The position numbers and the translations under genes are program-made. Under the pieces are notes generated by a model. The model worked only from the letters and a program-made list of their open reading frames with translations, had not been told where the DNA came from and searched no databases. Below, in pieces: positions 1 to 11,600 of a stretch of 64,000 nt of DNA. This DNA is from Bettongia penicillata ogilbyi (Eukaryota > Chordata > Mammalia > Diprotodontia > Potoroidae), in assembly GCA_023548195.1 (NCBI GenBank), contig JAJHZJ010000121.1, positions 1,922,220 to 1,986,219 of the forward strand. The letters run 5' to 3'. Position 1 is the stretch's first letter. The number at the start of each line of letters is the position of its first letter.

Positions 1-340
1 ATAGGAACCAATATTACCATTCATACTCTACTTTTTTTGTAGTATGTACCCAGTATAAATGATCAAATTTCACTATGGACTTAATTTTAAATATACAAGT
101 TCTAAATATTTTGTTTTTCAGTTTTCTTTCTTCTTCCTGTGCATAAATAATCCAATATTTAATAACACCATGATTCTGTGAAAGAAGGAATTTTCTTTAG
201 AAACATCTGTTCTATTTCTAATTTATTTTTTAAAATAATTTTCTCAAATTATCAAGTATTTGTCCCTTTAAATCTCCTCTGCCCTCACCATAAAGAAACG
301 ATAGGAAGGAAGAAATACAGAAATTTGGAACATATAATTA
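1..340. other. 3' flank, nothing recognised
   Basis: AT-rich intergenic sequence downstream of SLC15A1. Only short frames are open and I recognise no repeat or exon. It may be older repeat sequence decayed beyond recognition. Confidence 0.4.
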
Positions 341-344
341 GCAT

Positions 345-565
345 TTATATAGTGCTTTAAAGTTTGCTATGCGATTTAGAAACATTATTTGATCTTCACA
401 ATAATCTTGAGAAATAGATTCTACTATTATTTCCAGTTTATAGATGAGAAAACTGAGTCAGACAGAGGCCCCAGGGTCACACAGCTTATACATGTCAGAA
501 ACTACATTGAACTCAGGTTTTCCTAACTCCATATTCAATGATATTCGTTGTTCCATCTAGCCACA
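345..565 (-). mobile_element. MIR/THER1-like core SINE, minus orientation
   Basis: Read on the plus strand, this shows the reverse of a MIR-type SINE: the 3' part (ATTTGATCTTCACAATAAT), then the core (TAGATGAGAAAACTGAGTCA, CAGGGTCACACAGCTTATAC), then the tRNA-derived end (ACTCAGGTTTTCCTAACTCC). It is diverged, as expected of an old mammalian SINE. Confidence 0.75.
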
Positions 566-1540
566 AAGAAAGATTAACAAAAAAATAGCCTCATGTCATA
601 GAAGCATAGTCAACCAAAACACTTTCTACTTTGCCACATCCAAAAATATGTTTCTCATAATGCATATTTGGACATTGTGTTTCATTCTTGAGGTAGACAG
701 CGCTCTTCAACAGTTTTCTGGAATCATGGTTGATCATCAGAATGAAATGCATTCTCAAGTCTTATTTTTTATTTTTTTGTATTTAAATTTTTTTGTTTTC
801 AACATTCATTTCCACAAAATTTTGAGTTACAAATTTTCTCCCCATTTCTCCCTCTCTCCACCCCAAAACACCAAGCATTCTAATTATCCCTATCACCAAT
901 ATGCCCTCCTTCTAACATTCCTCCCTTCCCTTATCCCCATCTTCTCTTTTGTCCTGAAGGGCAAGATAAATTTCTATACCCCATTACCTATATTTCTTAT
1001 TTCCTAGTTGCAAGAACAGTATTCAACAGTGGTTCCTAAAACTTTATTTCCAACTTCTCTTCATCCCTCCCTCCCCACCCATTCCCTTTGAGAAGGCAAG
1101 CAATTCAACATGGGCCATTATCTGTGTAGTTTTGCAAATGACTTCCATAATAGTTGTGTTGTGTAAGACTAACTATATTTCCCTCCATCCTACCTGCCTC
1201 ATTTCTTCTATTCCCTCTTTTGATCCTATCCCTCCCCAAGAGTGCTCCCTCCTCCCACTGCCCTCTCTTCCATTATCCCCCCCCCACTCTGCTTATCCCC
1301 TTCTCCCTCACTATCCTGTATTGTAAGATAGGTTTTCATACCAAAATTAGTCGAATGTGATGATAAGCTTAATGTTTTTTCTCTCACCTCTCCCCGTTTT
1401 CCCTCCACTGAAAAGTCTTTTACTTGACTCTTTTATGAGATCATTTGCCCCATTCCATTTCTACTGCCAATATGTTTCTCTCTCACCTCTTAATTTCATT
1501 ATTTTAAGATATGATCCCATCCTATTCAATTCACACTGTG

Positions 1541-1546
<6 letters not shown>

Positions 1547-1584
<38 letters not shown>
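1547..1584. repeat. (CT)n microsatellite
   Basis: Nineteen uninterrupted CT dinucleotides inside the 3' region of the HAL1-like element. The other copy has CA and GA dinucleotides at the same internal site, so the element carries its own unstable microsatellite. Confidence 0.95.
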
Positions 1585-1588
<4 letters not shown>

Positions 1589-1742
1589 GTGTAATCCCAC
1601 CAACTACCCAGATACTGAAAAAAAGTTTCAAGAGTTACAAATACTGTCTTTTCCTGTAGGAATGTAAATAGTTCAACTTTAGTAAGTCCCTTATGACTTC
1701 TCTTTGCTGTTTACTTTTTCATGCTTCTCTTCTTTCTTGTGT

Positions 1743-2815
1743 TTAAAATTTTCTTTTCAACTCTGGTCTTTTCATCAAGAATGCTTGAAAGTTCTCTATT
1801 TCATTGAAAGACCATTTTTTCCCCTGAAGTATTATACTCAGTTTTGCTGGGTAGGTGATTCTTGGTTTTAGTCCTAATTCCTTTGACTTCTGGAACATCA
1901 TATTCCATGCCCTTCAATCCCTTAATGTAGAAGCTACTAGCTCTTGTGTTATCCTGATTGTATTTCCACAATACTTGAATTGTTTCTTTCTAGCTACTTC
2001 CAATATTTTCTCCTTGACCTGGGAACTCTGGAATTTGGCCACAATGCTTATCTTTTAGGATCTCTTTCAGGAGGGGATCGGTGGATTCTTTCAATATTTA
2101 TTTTTCCCCCTGGTTCTAGAAGACCAGAGCAGTTTTCCTTGATAATTTCATGAAAGATGATGCCTAGGCTCTTTCTTTGATCAAGGCTTTCAGGTAGTCC
2201 CATAATTTTTAAATTGTCTCTCCTGGATCTATTTTCCAGGTCAGTTGTTTTTCCAATGAGTTATTTCACATTATCTTCCATTTTGTCATTCCTTTGGCTT
2301 TGTTTTGTGATTTCTTGGTTTCTCATAAAGTCATTAGCCTCCATCTGTTCTATTCTAATTTTTAAAGAACTATTTTCTTCAGTGGGCTTTTGAACCTCCT
2401 TTTGCATTTGGCTAATTCTGCTTTTGAAGGCATTCTTCTCCTCATTGGCTTTTTGAACCTCTTTTGCCAATTGAGTTAGCCTGTTTTTAAAGGTGTTACA
2501 GTTCCTCAGCATTTTTTTGGGTCTCCTTTAGCAAGGTGTTTACCCACTTTTCATGCTTTTCTTGCATCTCTCTCATTTCTCTTCCCAATTTTTCCTCCAC
2601 CTCTCTTACTTGATTTTCAAAATCCTTTTTGAACTCTTCCATGGTCTGATCCCATTGAATATTTATTCTGGATGTTTGGTAGACAGAAGCCTTGACTTTT
2701 ACTTCTTTCCCTGATGTCAAGCATTGTTATTCCTCATCCAAAAGGATGGGAGAAGATATCTGTTCACCAAGAAAATAACCTTCCATAGTCTTATTTTTTT
2801 CCCTTTTTCGGGCAT
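1743..2815 (-). pseudogene. L1 ORF1 remnant (HAL1-like copy B)
   Basis: On the minus strand an ATG at 2815-2813 opens an ORF1-like reading. It goes through a charged Glu/Lys-rich coiled-coil region (about 2720-2261) and a C-terminal part matching the RNA-binding half of L1 ORF1p, reaching a stop near 1743. The reading is split over frames by small indels, for example at about 2500 and 2260, so no intact protein is possible. The family role is an RNA-binding, trimeric chaperone of the L1 particle. Its counterpart is at 12634-13736. Confidence 0.75.
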
Positions 2816-3629
2816 TTTTCCCAACCAGTTACTTGACTTTTGGGTCCTTTTTCAAGAGTAGGGTATACTCTGGGAATTTGTAAAACCTCAGTTCCTTCAA
2901 GGTGGCACAATCAAGTGTGTGCTGGTCTGGGTGCAGGAAAGGATTTTTGTGCCCAGAATCTTAGCAGTTATCTCTCAACAGTTACCTGGCTTCCAGTTCT
3001 GTCAAGTCAGCACTGGGGGCTGATTTTCAGATAAGCTGGATGGGCAGGGCCGCCATTCAGTGTGAGACAAAGAGCAGCTCCCCCAGGGCCTCTACACAGG
3101 TCCTAGGCAACATCAGCTCCTCAGTGCCCCCAGGGGTTTTACAGTCCAACAATGCATCTGGCTGCTGCGCCTGCTTGCTGATGTGGCCTCTGCAGCGGCT
3201 GCGTAAGGCAGAAGCTATGGGAAGGCCTTTCTCCCTTCCTGGACAGCTGAAAAACCCCATCACTGACATTTGGCACCTGTGGGTTGAGGGATCTGCAAAC
3301 CCGCTGCTGCTGACTGGGGATTCCGTGACTGGAGATTCCACCCCCAAGGGCTGCTCCCTGAGCTGTGCACCGTGGCCACAGGCTGGACTGGACTCTGCTC
3401 TGCATCCGGTGCAACAGACATTTCCTGTGGCCTTTTCAGGTCACCCTGGGCTGGCAACCTCCTCCACTGTTCTCCACTTCTGCTGCTCCAAAATTTGTTG
3501 AGAGTCCCTCTCTACAGGTGTTTTATGGGCTGTGTGGGGAGAGCCTCCGTATCTGTGTCTTTCTACTCCGCCATCTTGGCTCTACCCTCTCAAGTCTTTT
3601 ACAATATTGATTTTGTTGTCGTTGTTTGT

Positions 3630-3870
3630 CCTTTATTCTCTAAAAGGACCATGACATCAAGAAGGTGATACCATGATATGCAAGTGAATTGGATTTAAGT
3701 GAGGCAGGGCTGTGCAAAGTCACCAGCCCCATTTTCTCCTCCCGAGCCATCTGGGTCTAGTGGCAAGATATAGAAGTGGACACCCAATGAAAATTAGTGA
3801 CTTGTACAAGTTTACATAGGAAGAAGCAGAGCTAGGTTTTGAAGTATGGTCTTACCATACTGTCAAGTAA
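3630..3870 (-). mobile_element. Composite tRNA/RTE-tailed SINE, minus
   Basis: The plus strand shows the reverse complement of the RTE-type tail seen at 11640-11760 (AAGTGAATTGGATTTAAGTG, GAGCCATCTGGGTCTAGTGG). It is followed by a decayed tRNA-derived core (AAGAAGCAGAGCTAGGTTTT). Related copies lie at 11466, 39895 and 57960. Confidence 0.7.
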
Positions 3871-3984
3871 TGATTTTTTTTAAATTTTATTTTATTTGCA
3901 ACAGCAAATTCATAATTATGAGAGAGGAGTGTTGACCTGCATCAATGAAGGGAATGTTACATTGATGAAATCAGATAGGGTAGT

Positions 3985-4200
3985 AGCAAGATTCCTGAAC
4001 TTGAAATCATAAGGCACCTAGGTTTGGACTCTGCCTCACACGTATATTAGATGTATGATCCTGAGCAAGTAATTTAACCTTGATCCTCAGTTTCTTCAAG
4101 TGCAGAATAGGAATAGTAATACCCAAAGGATTTATTGAGAGAAAAGAGAATGGGGATTTTACATCCTTTAGTATATGACTAATATAGCAATGCAAATATA
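3985..4200 (+). mobile_element. MIR-like SINE, degraded
   Basis: In order: a tRNA-like head (AAATCATAAGGCACCTAGGT), the core TGTATGATCCTGAGCAAGTA, CCTCAGTTTCTTCAAGTGCA, then a run resembling the MIR 3' end. Strong divergence suggests an old copy. Confidence 0.5.
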
Positions 4201-4799
4201 GTTATCAATAGAAGCCTCATCCTTTTAGCCTGAATTTCTTCAGCATTCAGCATTTTAATTGAGGCAGAAGTAGCTGAGTATCAAAGATTAAGAACAACAT
4301 ATCCTAACTCTTTGGCCTCAGAGGATTAAGACTCTCTCCGTTGTGTGATGGGTTACCAGGGATTCAGTCTAACCTGGTCAAAAAGGAAGAGAAGGGAAAA
4401 AAACCCCATGGTATCTAAAAGAGACTCTACCAAGAGCCATTCCCATCACTCACTCACTTCTGAATTCATTGAGTTCAGAGGACACAGAGGGCTGAGCAAT
4501 CAGTAGATGAAATTTTTGGTTGTAAATATCATCTAAGGCACATAAGTATTCTGATTAGGTTGACAGAGTTAATATCCACACTAAATATTTCAAAGGAACC
4601 GATCTCATTGACATTCTAGATTGACTGGCTCAAGAAGTACACAAACTGAGGGCAGAAATTAGGAAAATATGGAAACCTGAGTTCATGGGACATGAACGGC
4701 CCAAGAAGTACGTTTACAATGTCCAACCATTGAAACGATTATCTGTCAAATATCCAAGATCCAACAAGTAAAACTCTTTACTTCCTCCAAAGCAAAAAT
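4201..4799. other. Gene-distal flank, nothing recognised
   Basis: No exon, simple repeat or familiar transposon is visible. It lies just beyond the probable polyadenylation region of SLC15A1, so some of it could be a longer 3' UTR isoform. Confidence 0.35.
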
Positions 4800-5406
4800 T
4801 CTAAGCATTTATTTTTAGGAACAGGAATTTATTGAATAAATCATTTATTCACCCAGTACCATAACTGGCCTTCTTCCAAGTGGTTTTCTGAGTTACACAC
4901 ACAGCTTAAAAAGACGTAGAAGTTGGTGAAAGCGGAAAGTGAAGTAATACTAACAGGTAATTAGAAATTCATATACTGAAATATTGGTTGGTTGGTTGAT
5001 TTCTAGCATGGATTTTAGTTACATTTTCTAACATCATCTCTCTTGTTAGAAGTGTACTGAAGTGTAGACAGTAGGGTATATTTGGAAAGATGCTTTTTCA
5101 TGATAAAGAAAAATACAAAAAATGGCTAGTTCTTTTTATGGTGGAGATAAGGACAGTCCTCAACAAAACTGAATTTGTGTTATAAAAATTAAATTTGTGC
5201 TCTTTTTAAAAGCAACTGTCTTATAAATGCTTCCAGAGATTGCCATTCACTACAGCTGAGAAGAGTTAGCCTGGTATGGTTGCCCACCACAGGTACTGAC
5301 AAATTAAGTTCTTCCTCATCAGACACAGTCCAATCCAGTCATGCTCTGCTTATATTACAATAGTCCTGATGTGAACTCTACTGTTCCCAACATTTGTTCT
5401 TAACAT
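4800..5406 (-). other. SLC15A1: SLC15A1 3' UTR (probable)
   Basis: The sequence runs directly from the TGA stop (5409-5407) with no splice donor needed. It ends near three clustered AATAAA hexamers on the minus strand at 4849-4844, 4833-4828 and 4813-4808. The implied UTR is roughly 550-600 nt. The exact cleavage site cannot be read from DNA. Confidence 0.6.
4808..4849 (-). promoter_or_regulatory. SLC15A1: Cluster of three polyadenylation signals
   Basis: Canonical AATAAA occurs three times on the minus strand (4844-4849, 4828-4833, 4808-4813) within 42 bp. I saw no earlier AATAAA between the stop codon and this cluster. That makes it the best candidate for 3' end formation, possibly with heterogeneous ends. 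Confidence 0.55.
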
Positions 5407-5610
5407 TCACAGCATTGTCTGGGAAAATGATTCAGGTTTTTCATATGGATCATGTACATCCCCAGTTTTTTCAAGTTTCTTCTTTTTCTCATCGTCGCCA
5501 AACTGGGCTTCAATCTCTGCTGGATTGACATAGGTGTAGTAATACGCCATGATGGCAAATATAATGCAAACAACTAACAGCAGTCCGGCAAAGAGAATGT
5601 ACTCAGCCCA
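5407..5610 (-). CDS. SLC15A1: SLC15A1 exon 23 (TM12 and C-terminal tail)
   Basis: Encodes residues 637-703 and the TGA stop. It starts [15 protein letters not shown], the last membrane helix, followed by [15 protein letters not shown], which matches human closely. A basic/acidic cytoplasmic tail then diverges from human and ends SQTML. The acceptor is CCTTTAAAG|T, with a modest pyrimidine tract. The Thr-Met-Leu end fits a class I PDZ ligand. Confidence 0.95.
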   Translation of the reverse strand, partial: WAEYILFAGLLLVVCIIFAIMAYYYTYVNPAEIEAQFGDDEKKKKLEKTGDVHDPYEKPESFSQTML

Positions 5611-8600
5611 CTTTAAAGGTGCAGAAGTAGTAGAGAAAAAAAGGGAGGGGAAAAATTGTTAATATATGCATACTTCAGGGAAATTCTCCTGTGTCTAACA
5701 GTTACCAGTGGCCATAATGTAGAAAGTACAGGGAAAGCCATACAGACTTTGCTATTGCAACAAAGACAGCTGGGTCATTGGGACTAACAATACTGATGAG
5801 CTAAACCATGGAGCGAATTCTTTCTGCCCAAGTGGAAGTCCAAGGGGCTGAACATAACCAGGGCTCTTTCAAGCATCTGCTTACCTGTTCACTGAACTTG
5901 CCTGCTCCAGCTACAATAAGAACAATGATGTTCCCCACAGCCACAGTGAGCAGCCAGCCTGCTTGAAGTACTGACTTCATGTTGGAAGGAGCCTGTAGAA
6001 ATAAGACATTCACAAAAAGATGCAAATTCAACAACAGGAAGACTTGATTGCCTGCTTGGTTGGCACTAAAATTTTATCATTAGGTCAATCATTCTGACTA
6101 ACATATAGAAGAGAAAAAAGAATAATTAACTAAGTTAAAATATCCTTACAATAGTCACTTACCTAGTACAGGATAAGCAATATATATATATACATATACA
6201 TATATACAGACACACACACATATATATGTATATATATATATATATATAAATTTTTTTCATTAAAATTTTGTTTAGTAGATATTTGATTAAAGTAACAATT
6301 CTAATGAACTGGATCTATTAAACTACTCCAATTGCTTAACCCATACAACTGTAACTGGAGTACCTTGCTAATTATTACAAAGTTTGGCTAGGTGGGAAAT
6401 CAAACAGTATCTCACTTATTCTGAGCTTCATTCTGAACTGATAATGTAGTTTGATGCCTCCAAAATCTTTTATTGGCTCTCATTACAGCATCAAGAAATA
6501 GTATGAATAAATTTTCATATGAACCTTAAATGATATTAAGAACAAAATTGTTCTAATACTGTTCCAAAGAGAAACATATTCAATGGGTATGGAGTAATTA
6601 TGATATTGCTAGATCTACAATCTAAATAACAAGGGTACAGATACGAATGTTTTTGGGGAGAGAAAAAGAGAATACAGAACCTGTGAATATGAGAACTCCA
6701 AGCCAGTTACAGAGAAGACAACTTCACCACAGGTCAGAAGGAAATATTGTGGGATCTGTAGAGCCATATTGACTGTATTGGGTTCAATATCTACAAAACT
6801 CTTGAATTCTAGGCCATCGGCATCACACTAATGTAGTAAGAAAAGAGATAAAGGGTAAAGAGAGATTAATACATTTTTTCTTCCTAAAAAAAGAATAGTA
6901 ATGGGATTTTAAAGGTTAGAGGACAGTCATGAGTTTTGTTTTCGTTTAACCAAGACACACAATGAGCATTTCTAATGAAGTTTAAGGAAGTACCCTAATT
7001 CACATGAAAGAATTATGGAACTATATCTTAGTAGACTATAAAAGTATTTGCTACCAATACTTCTTTCAAAGGGTGAGAATAAAATTTGAGCAAAGATACA
7101 GTTTGCTTAAGGCATCTTAACAGGATAAAAATCTGGCTCAAAATCTATCACTAATATCTCAAGGAGACAGGGCTTGATTTTTAAATTTTAGAACAAAAAA
7201 AAAATCAAGAAGATTGTTTAAATATTCTCTGGTTTTAACAAATTAGAATTAAAGAAAGAATGTTTAATAAGATAAATCTCAAATTAAATTAATTACATAC
7301 TCAATTTTTGAAACACTAGAAATATTAACTATAGTGATATGAGGGGGTGGACACAAACAGCACAGAAATCTGTAAGAAATCTGCTACAATGGAATTGGTA
7401 ACTTACCTTTGTTATCACATAAGTATATGCACTGCCAAATCCAAGTTTTGGAGAATGACTTTCGCAGCCTCCTAAAATGTGGATAGTTTTTCTATTGAAG
7501 GGGAAAAAGAATTTCTCATTTAATAGTCATTTTTTTCATAGGCAGAGGCTTTCATATACTATTTTTAATTGAAAAATGCTCAATTAATAAATATATATTT
7601 CTTTACCACTATCACTGGGGGGGAACCCCCTTTTAACAAACACACATAGATATACAAATGAAATCCCACACTGATTGTGTCCAAAAAATGTTTTATTCTG
7701 CATCCTGAGTCTTATCATCTCTTTGTCAGGAGTTGGGTAGCATGTTTTATCAATGGGACTCCTAGTATTGTAGGTGTTGCTTTGATTAGCATTGCTTTCA
7801 AAGTTGTCCTTACAATGTTGATAATTACAATAATTACAAATTATTCTAATTAAGCTCATTTTATTCTGCATCAGTTCATATAGCTCTTCATACAATTTCT
7901 CTGAAACCAACCTTTTCATAATTTCTCATAGTAAAAGAATATTCCATTACATTCATATACATAATGTGTTCAGCCATTCCCCAACTGATAGACATGCCTT
8001 TCTAGTTTTTTATCACCATAAAAAGATGTCATAAATATTTTGTACATATGAATTCTTTTCCTCTTTCTTTGATCTCTTTGGAATAGAAGCCTACTAGTGA
8101 TACACTGAGTTTACACTGTCTGCATCATTTAGTAAGTTTTGGGCAGTATTTCTAACTTGCTTTCCTGAACAGCTGCCCCAATTCACAACTCCAAATAGTG
8201 TACTAGTATACCTCTTTTTCCACAACCCTTTCAATATTTGTCTTTTTTGCCAATTTGATGAGTGGTGGGTGTGTGAGGTGGGACTTCTGAATTACTTTAA
8301 TTTGTATTTCTCTAATTATTAGTAATTTAAAGCTTATTTCATATGCTATTAATAACAGGGATTTTTTTTTTCTCTGAAGATTGCCTATTTCTAGTGCTTG
8401 AGTCGGTTGGGGAATGGTTCTTGTCATTATAAATTTGAATTGGTTCCTTATATATTTTGGAAATGACAGACATAGAAAAACTTACTGAAAAATTTTTTTC
8501 CCTACCTTAATCGATTTTGTTCATATAAAAGTTTTAGATTTTATGTAATAAAAATTGCTGTATCTCCTGTGATTTTCTCCAACCTTCCTTTGCTCTTGAA

Positions 8601-11600
8601 GTGTTCCCTAATCCATAGAGCTGAAAGGTTTTATTGCTAATATGTAAAGATATTGATGATTTATGTAGATTTCTTTTACAGTCTATAAGTTTGCTGACAT
8701 TATTTTAGGTAATTTTTATTTTCCTCTCTAAAGTTCACTAAATAAACCATGATGTTATGTGCAAAAAGTAATTTTGTTTTCTGTTTGTTTATATTTATTT
8801 CCTCAATTTCTTCTTCTAGTCTTAATTCTATAGCTAGCATTTCTAGGACTATATCAAACATTAATGGTAAAAATATGTACATTTTCAAAAACTTTTCCTG
8901 CATTTATTGGATAGAAATCATGTGTTTTTTGGTGTTCTTATTGCCACTCTAATTTATTCTGTCGATAATTTTTCTAATACTGAACCAACCTGGCCTTCCT
9001 AATATAAATCCAACCTGGCCATAGCATGTATCTTTGTGGTAGGTTACGCTAGTCTCCTTACTAATATTTTACTTAAATGTTTAATTAAAAATTGTTTTAT
9101 GGTTATAGAACATTGTTTTATAGTTTTCTTTCTGTTTTGGTTCTTCCCAGTGTAGGTATCAAAGGTATATTTATATTACAAAAGGAATTTGGTAGTACTC
9201 ATTATTTTCCTACTTTTTCAAACAGTTAATATAATATTGGAATTGTTCCTTGAATTTCAACAGAATTTGCTTGTAAATCCAAATGGTCTCAAGGCTTTTT
9301 TTTTCCTTTGGAAAATATTTATGGTATGTTCAGAGTCTTTGTATGAGAAGGGGTTATTTAAATTTCTGTTTAATATTCTGCTAATCTGGACAATTTATAT
9401 TTTTATAAATTATCATTCAAAATTCCTTGTTTCTTCATTTGTTGTGAATGTTCCTTTTTTGATAATGGTAATTTGGTTTGCTTTTAAAAAAATCAAAGCA
9501 GATAATGACTTTTTCTTTTTTTATTAACTCAGTAGGTTGTTTGGTTTTGGTTCTTTTTTTTTTTGCTTTCAGTATTGTTAATCTCTTCTTTGACTTTCTG
9601 AATTTCTACTTTGTGTGTTTACTTGAGGTTTTCAAAGTTCTTGGTTTTCTATGTCTTTCTTAGTTCTTTGCATGCCCATTTCATTGACCCTTTTTTCTTT
9701 TGTTCATAAACATGTTTAAAGAAATACATTTTCCCTGAAGAATTATTTTGATTATATCTCACAAATTTTGTCCTATTGTCTAGTTGCTGTCATTATCATT
9801 AATGAAATTAACTATTGTTTCTGTAACTTGTTCTTTGACCCACCAATTCTTTAAGATAAAGTTATTTAGTTTCTAATTATTTCTTCAGTGGCCCTTTATT
9901 AAATGCAATTTTTCTTATATTATGATCATAAAATATAAATCTTTAATTTTTGTGCATTTTTTATACGCTAATACATGATCAATTTTTGTAAAGGTATCAT
10001 GTGCAAGTAAGATAAATGTACACTTCCGTCTAATAATCATCAGATGTCTATTATAGTTTCTATAATTCTATTAAGTAATTAACTACTTATTTATATTTTC
10101 ATTAGATTAGCTAACTGCTCTGAAATGGGTACATTGAAAATCCCCACTATTAAGTCTATATCTTCTTTTACCTTATTTAGCCTTTTCTTTAAGTATGTAT
10201 GTACTATGCTACTTGGTACATATATTTTAAATATCCATATTAACTCATTTTCTATTATATCTTCGGTATAATATAATCTCCCTGATATTTCTTTCATTAA
10301 AGGTATTTTCAAAGTTGCCTTTTCTGAGATTATGGTCACTATGTTCTGCCTCTGACTCTAGCTGAAACAGAATAGATTTTGATTATCAGACCCTTTTTCA
10401 TTCTGTGTAAACCTTTTTTCAAGTGTGCCTTTTATTAGGAACTTATTGTTGGATTCTGCTTTCTAATCCATCTGCTATACTTTTCCATTTTTTGCATATA
10501 GGTGAGTTCATTCCATTTACATTGAGAGTTGTGATCATTAACTGTGAATTCCCCTCTATCCAGTCTCCTATACATTTTTCATCTTTTTGCTCCCCACCAC
10601 TTTTTAAGGAAGAAGAGGGAGGTGAGAGATGAATGTGTTCAATATCAGTATTATGTGCTTGATGCATTCTGCTTCTGCCTCCCTCAGTGACTTTCCTCCT
10701 TCCTCAGCTCAGACTGCAATCGTAATCTTGCTCCTTCTCTTTTTCCTTAAAATCTTTCTTTGAAATCCATTCTTCTTGGTTAGAGTTCATTTTGCTTCTA
10801 ATTAATCTTTTCCTGAATTTGCCTCCCCTCTTGTTATCTTATTTCTCCCCTCTTGACCCGCTATTCTCTTCTGTTTCTTTGTTGACTGAAGTGTGCTTCT
10901 GGACCCAATTCTTTGCATGTGTCAGTGAGTGAATGTGGATTTATTCTACTTTCCTTTGACTAGTTTAGATGAAAATAAGGTTCAAGTGTAGTCTGATCCC
11001 TCAATCTCCTCATCGTTATTTGTATAATCTTCTAACTGCACATCTGAGTTGTGGTAATCTGATGTTCTAGGGCTTTGCTGGAATAATTGTAGGGTGGAGT
11101 TGTGCTGTACCATTTCCTTCTGTTTCACCATCTTTACTGGTCTTTGCCTTGAATCTATTATTTTTAAAGAAAATAGAGCTAAAAGTTCCCACTTGAAATT
11201 TTTTGAATGTACTTACGTGCCAGAAGGAAAAAACTTATAATCACTGGCATTGTAGCTGGTGATATTCTCATACAATGTTTTAGCCATTTTGACAGTGATG
11301 GTTTTATCCAAGGCATTGACAAACCTGAAAGATTTGACAATGATTTAGGTGCCTTTTAAAATGCAATAAAGTACACATCTTGGGCATTTAACATGTCATC
11401 ACTAGTTCTCTAATAGAGCCTTTATATTTTACTGTCTTTTCTAAGATCTACTTTATCTACTTTTTGATGGGAGGCAGCTAGGTGGTGCACTAGATAGAGC
11501 ACCAGCTCTGGAGTCAGGAGGACCAGAGTTCAAACCTCACCTCAGACACTTGACACTCACTAACTGTGTGACCTTGGGCAAGTCACTTAACCCCAATTGC

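Larger units (their letters stand above)
753..3598 (-). mobile_element. Full-length HAL1-like (ORF1-only L1) element, copy B
   Basis: This is a complete insertion in minus orientation. Its 5' end (minus strand GAGCCAAGATGGCGGAGTAG) lies near 3582 and its A-rich 3' end near 765. It is bounded by an 11-bp direct repeat, tctcaagtctt, at 753-763 and 3588-3598, which I read as the target-site duplication. Inside are a GC-rich 5' leader of about 0.75 kb, an L1 ORF1-type frame and a 3' region of about 1 kb with a (GA)n microsatellite. No ORF2 endonuclease or reverse transcriptase sequence is present. It is collinear with the element at 11965-14898. An ORF1-only architecture in two independent insertions matches the half-L1 (HAL1) class rather than a chance deletion. 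Confidence 0.85.

Noticed and set aside
3040..3501. 153-residue plus-strand open frame
   Set aside because: It is the antisense of the GC-rich 5' leader of the HAL1-like element at 753-3598. The other copy has matching antisense frames, and there is no protein family resemblance.
7472..7477. TTTTAG as the acceptor of exon 20
   Set aside because: It gives the wrong phase after exon 19. The upstream CAATAG at 7496-7492 restores the GFGSAYTY frame and the conserved cysteine.
11466..11560. Possible tRNA gene (A- and B-box-like sequence)
   Set aside because: The head of a composite SINE. It lacks a foldable cloverleaf and continues into a SINE body. The same applies to 25920, 29262, 40682, 57195 and 60036.
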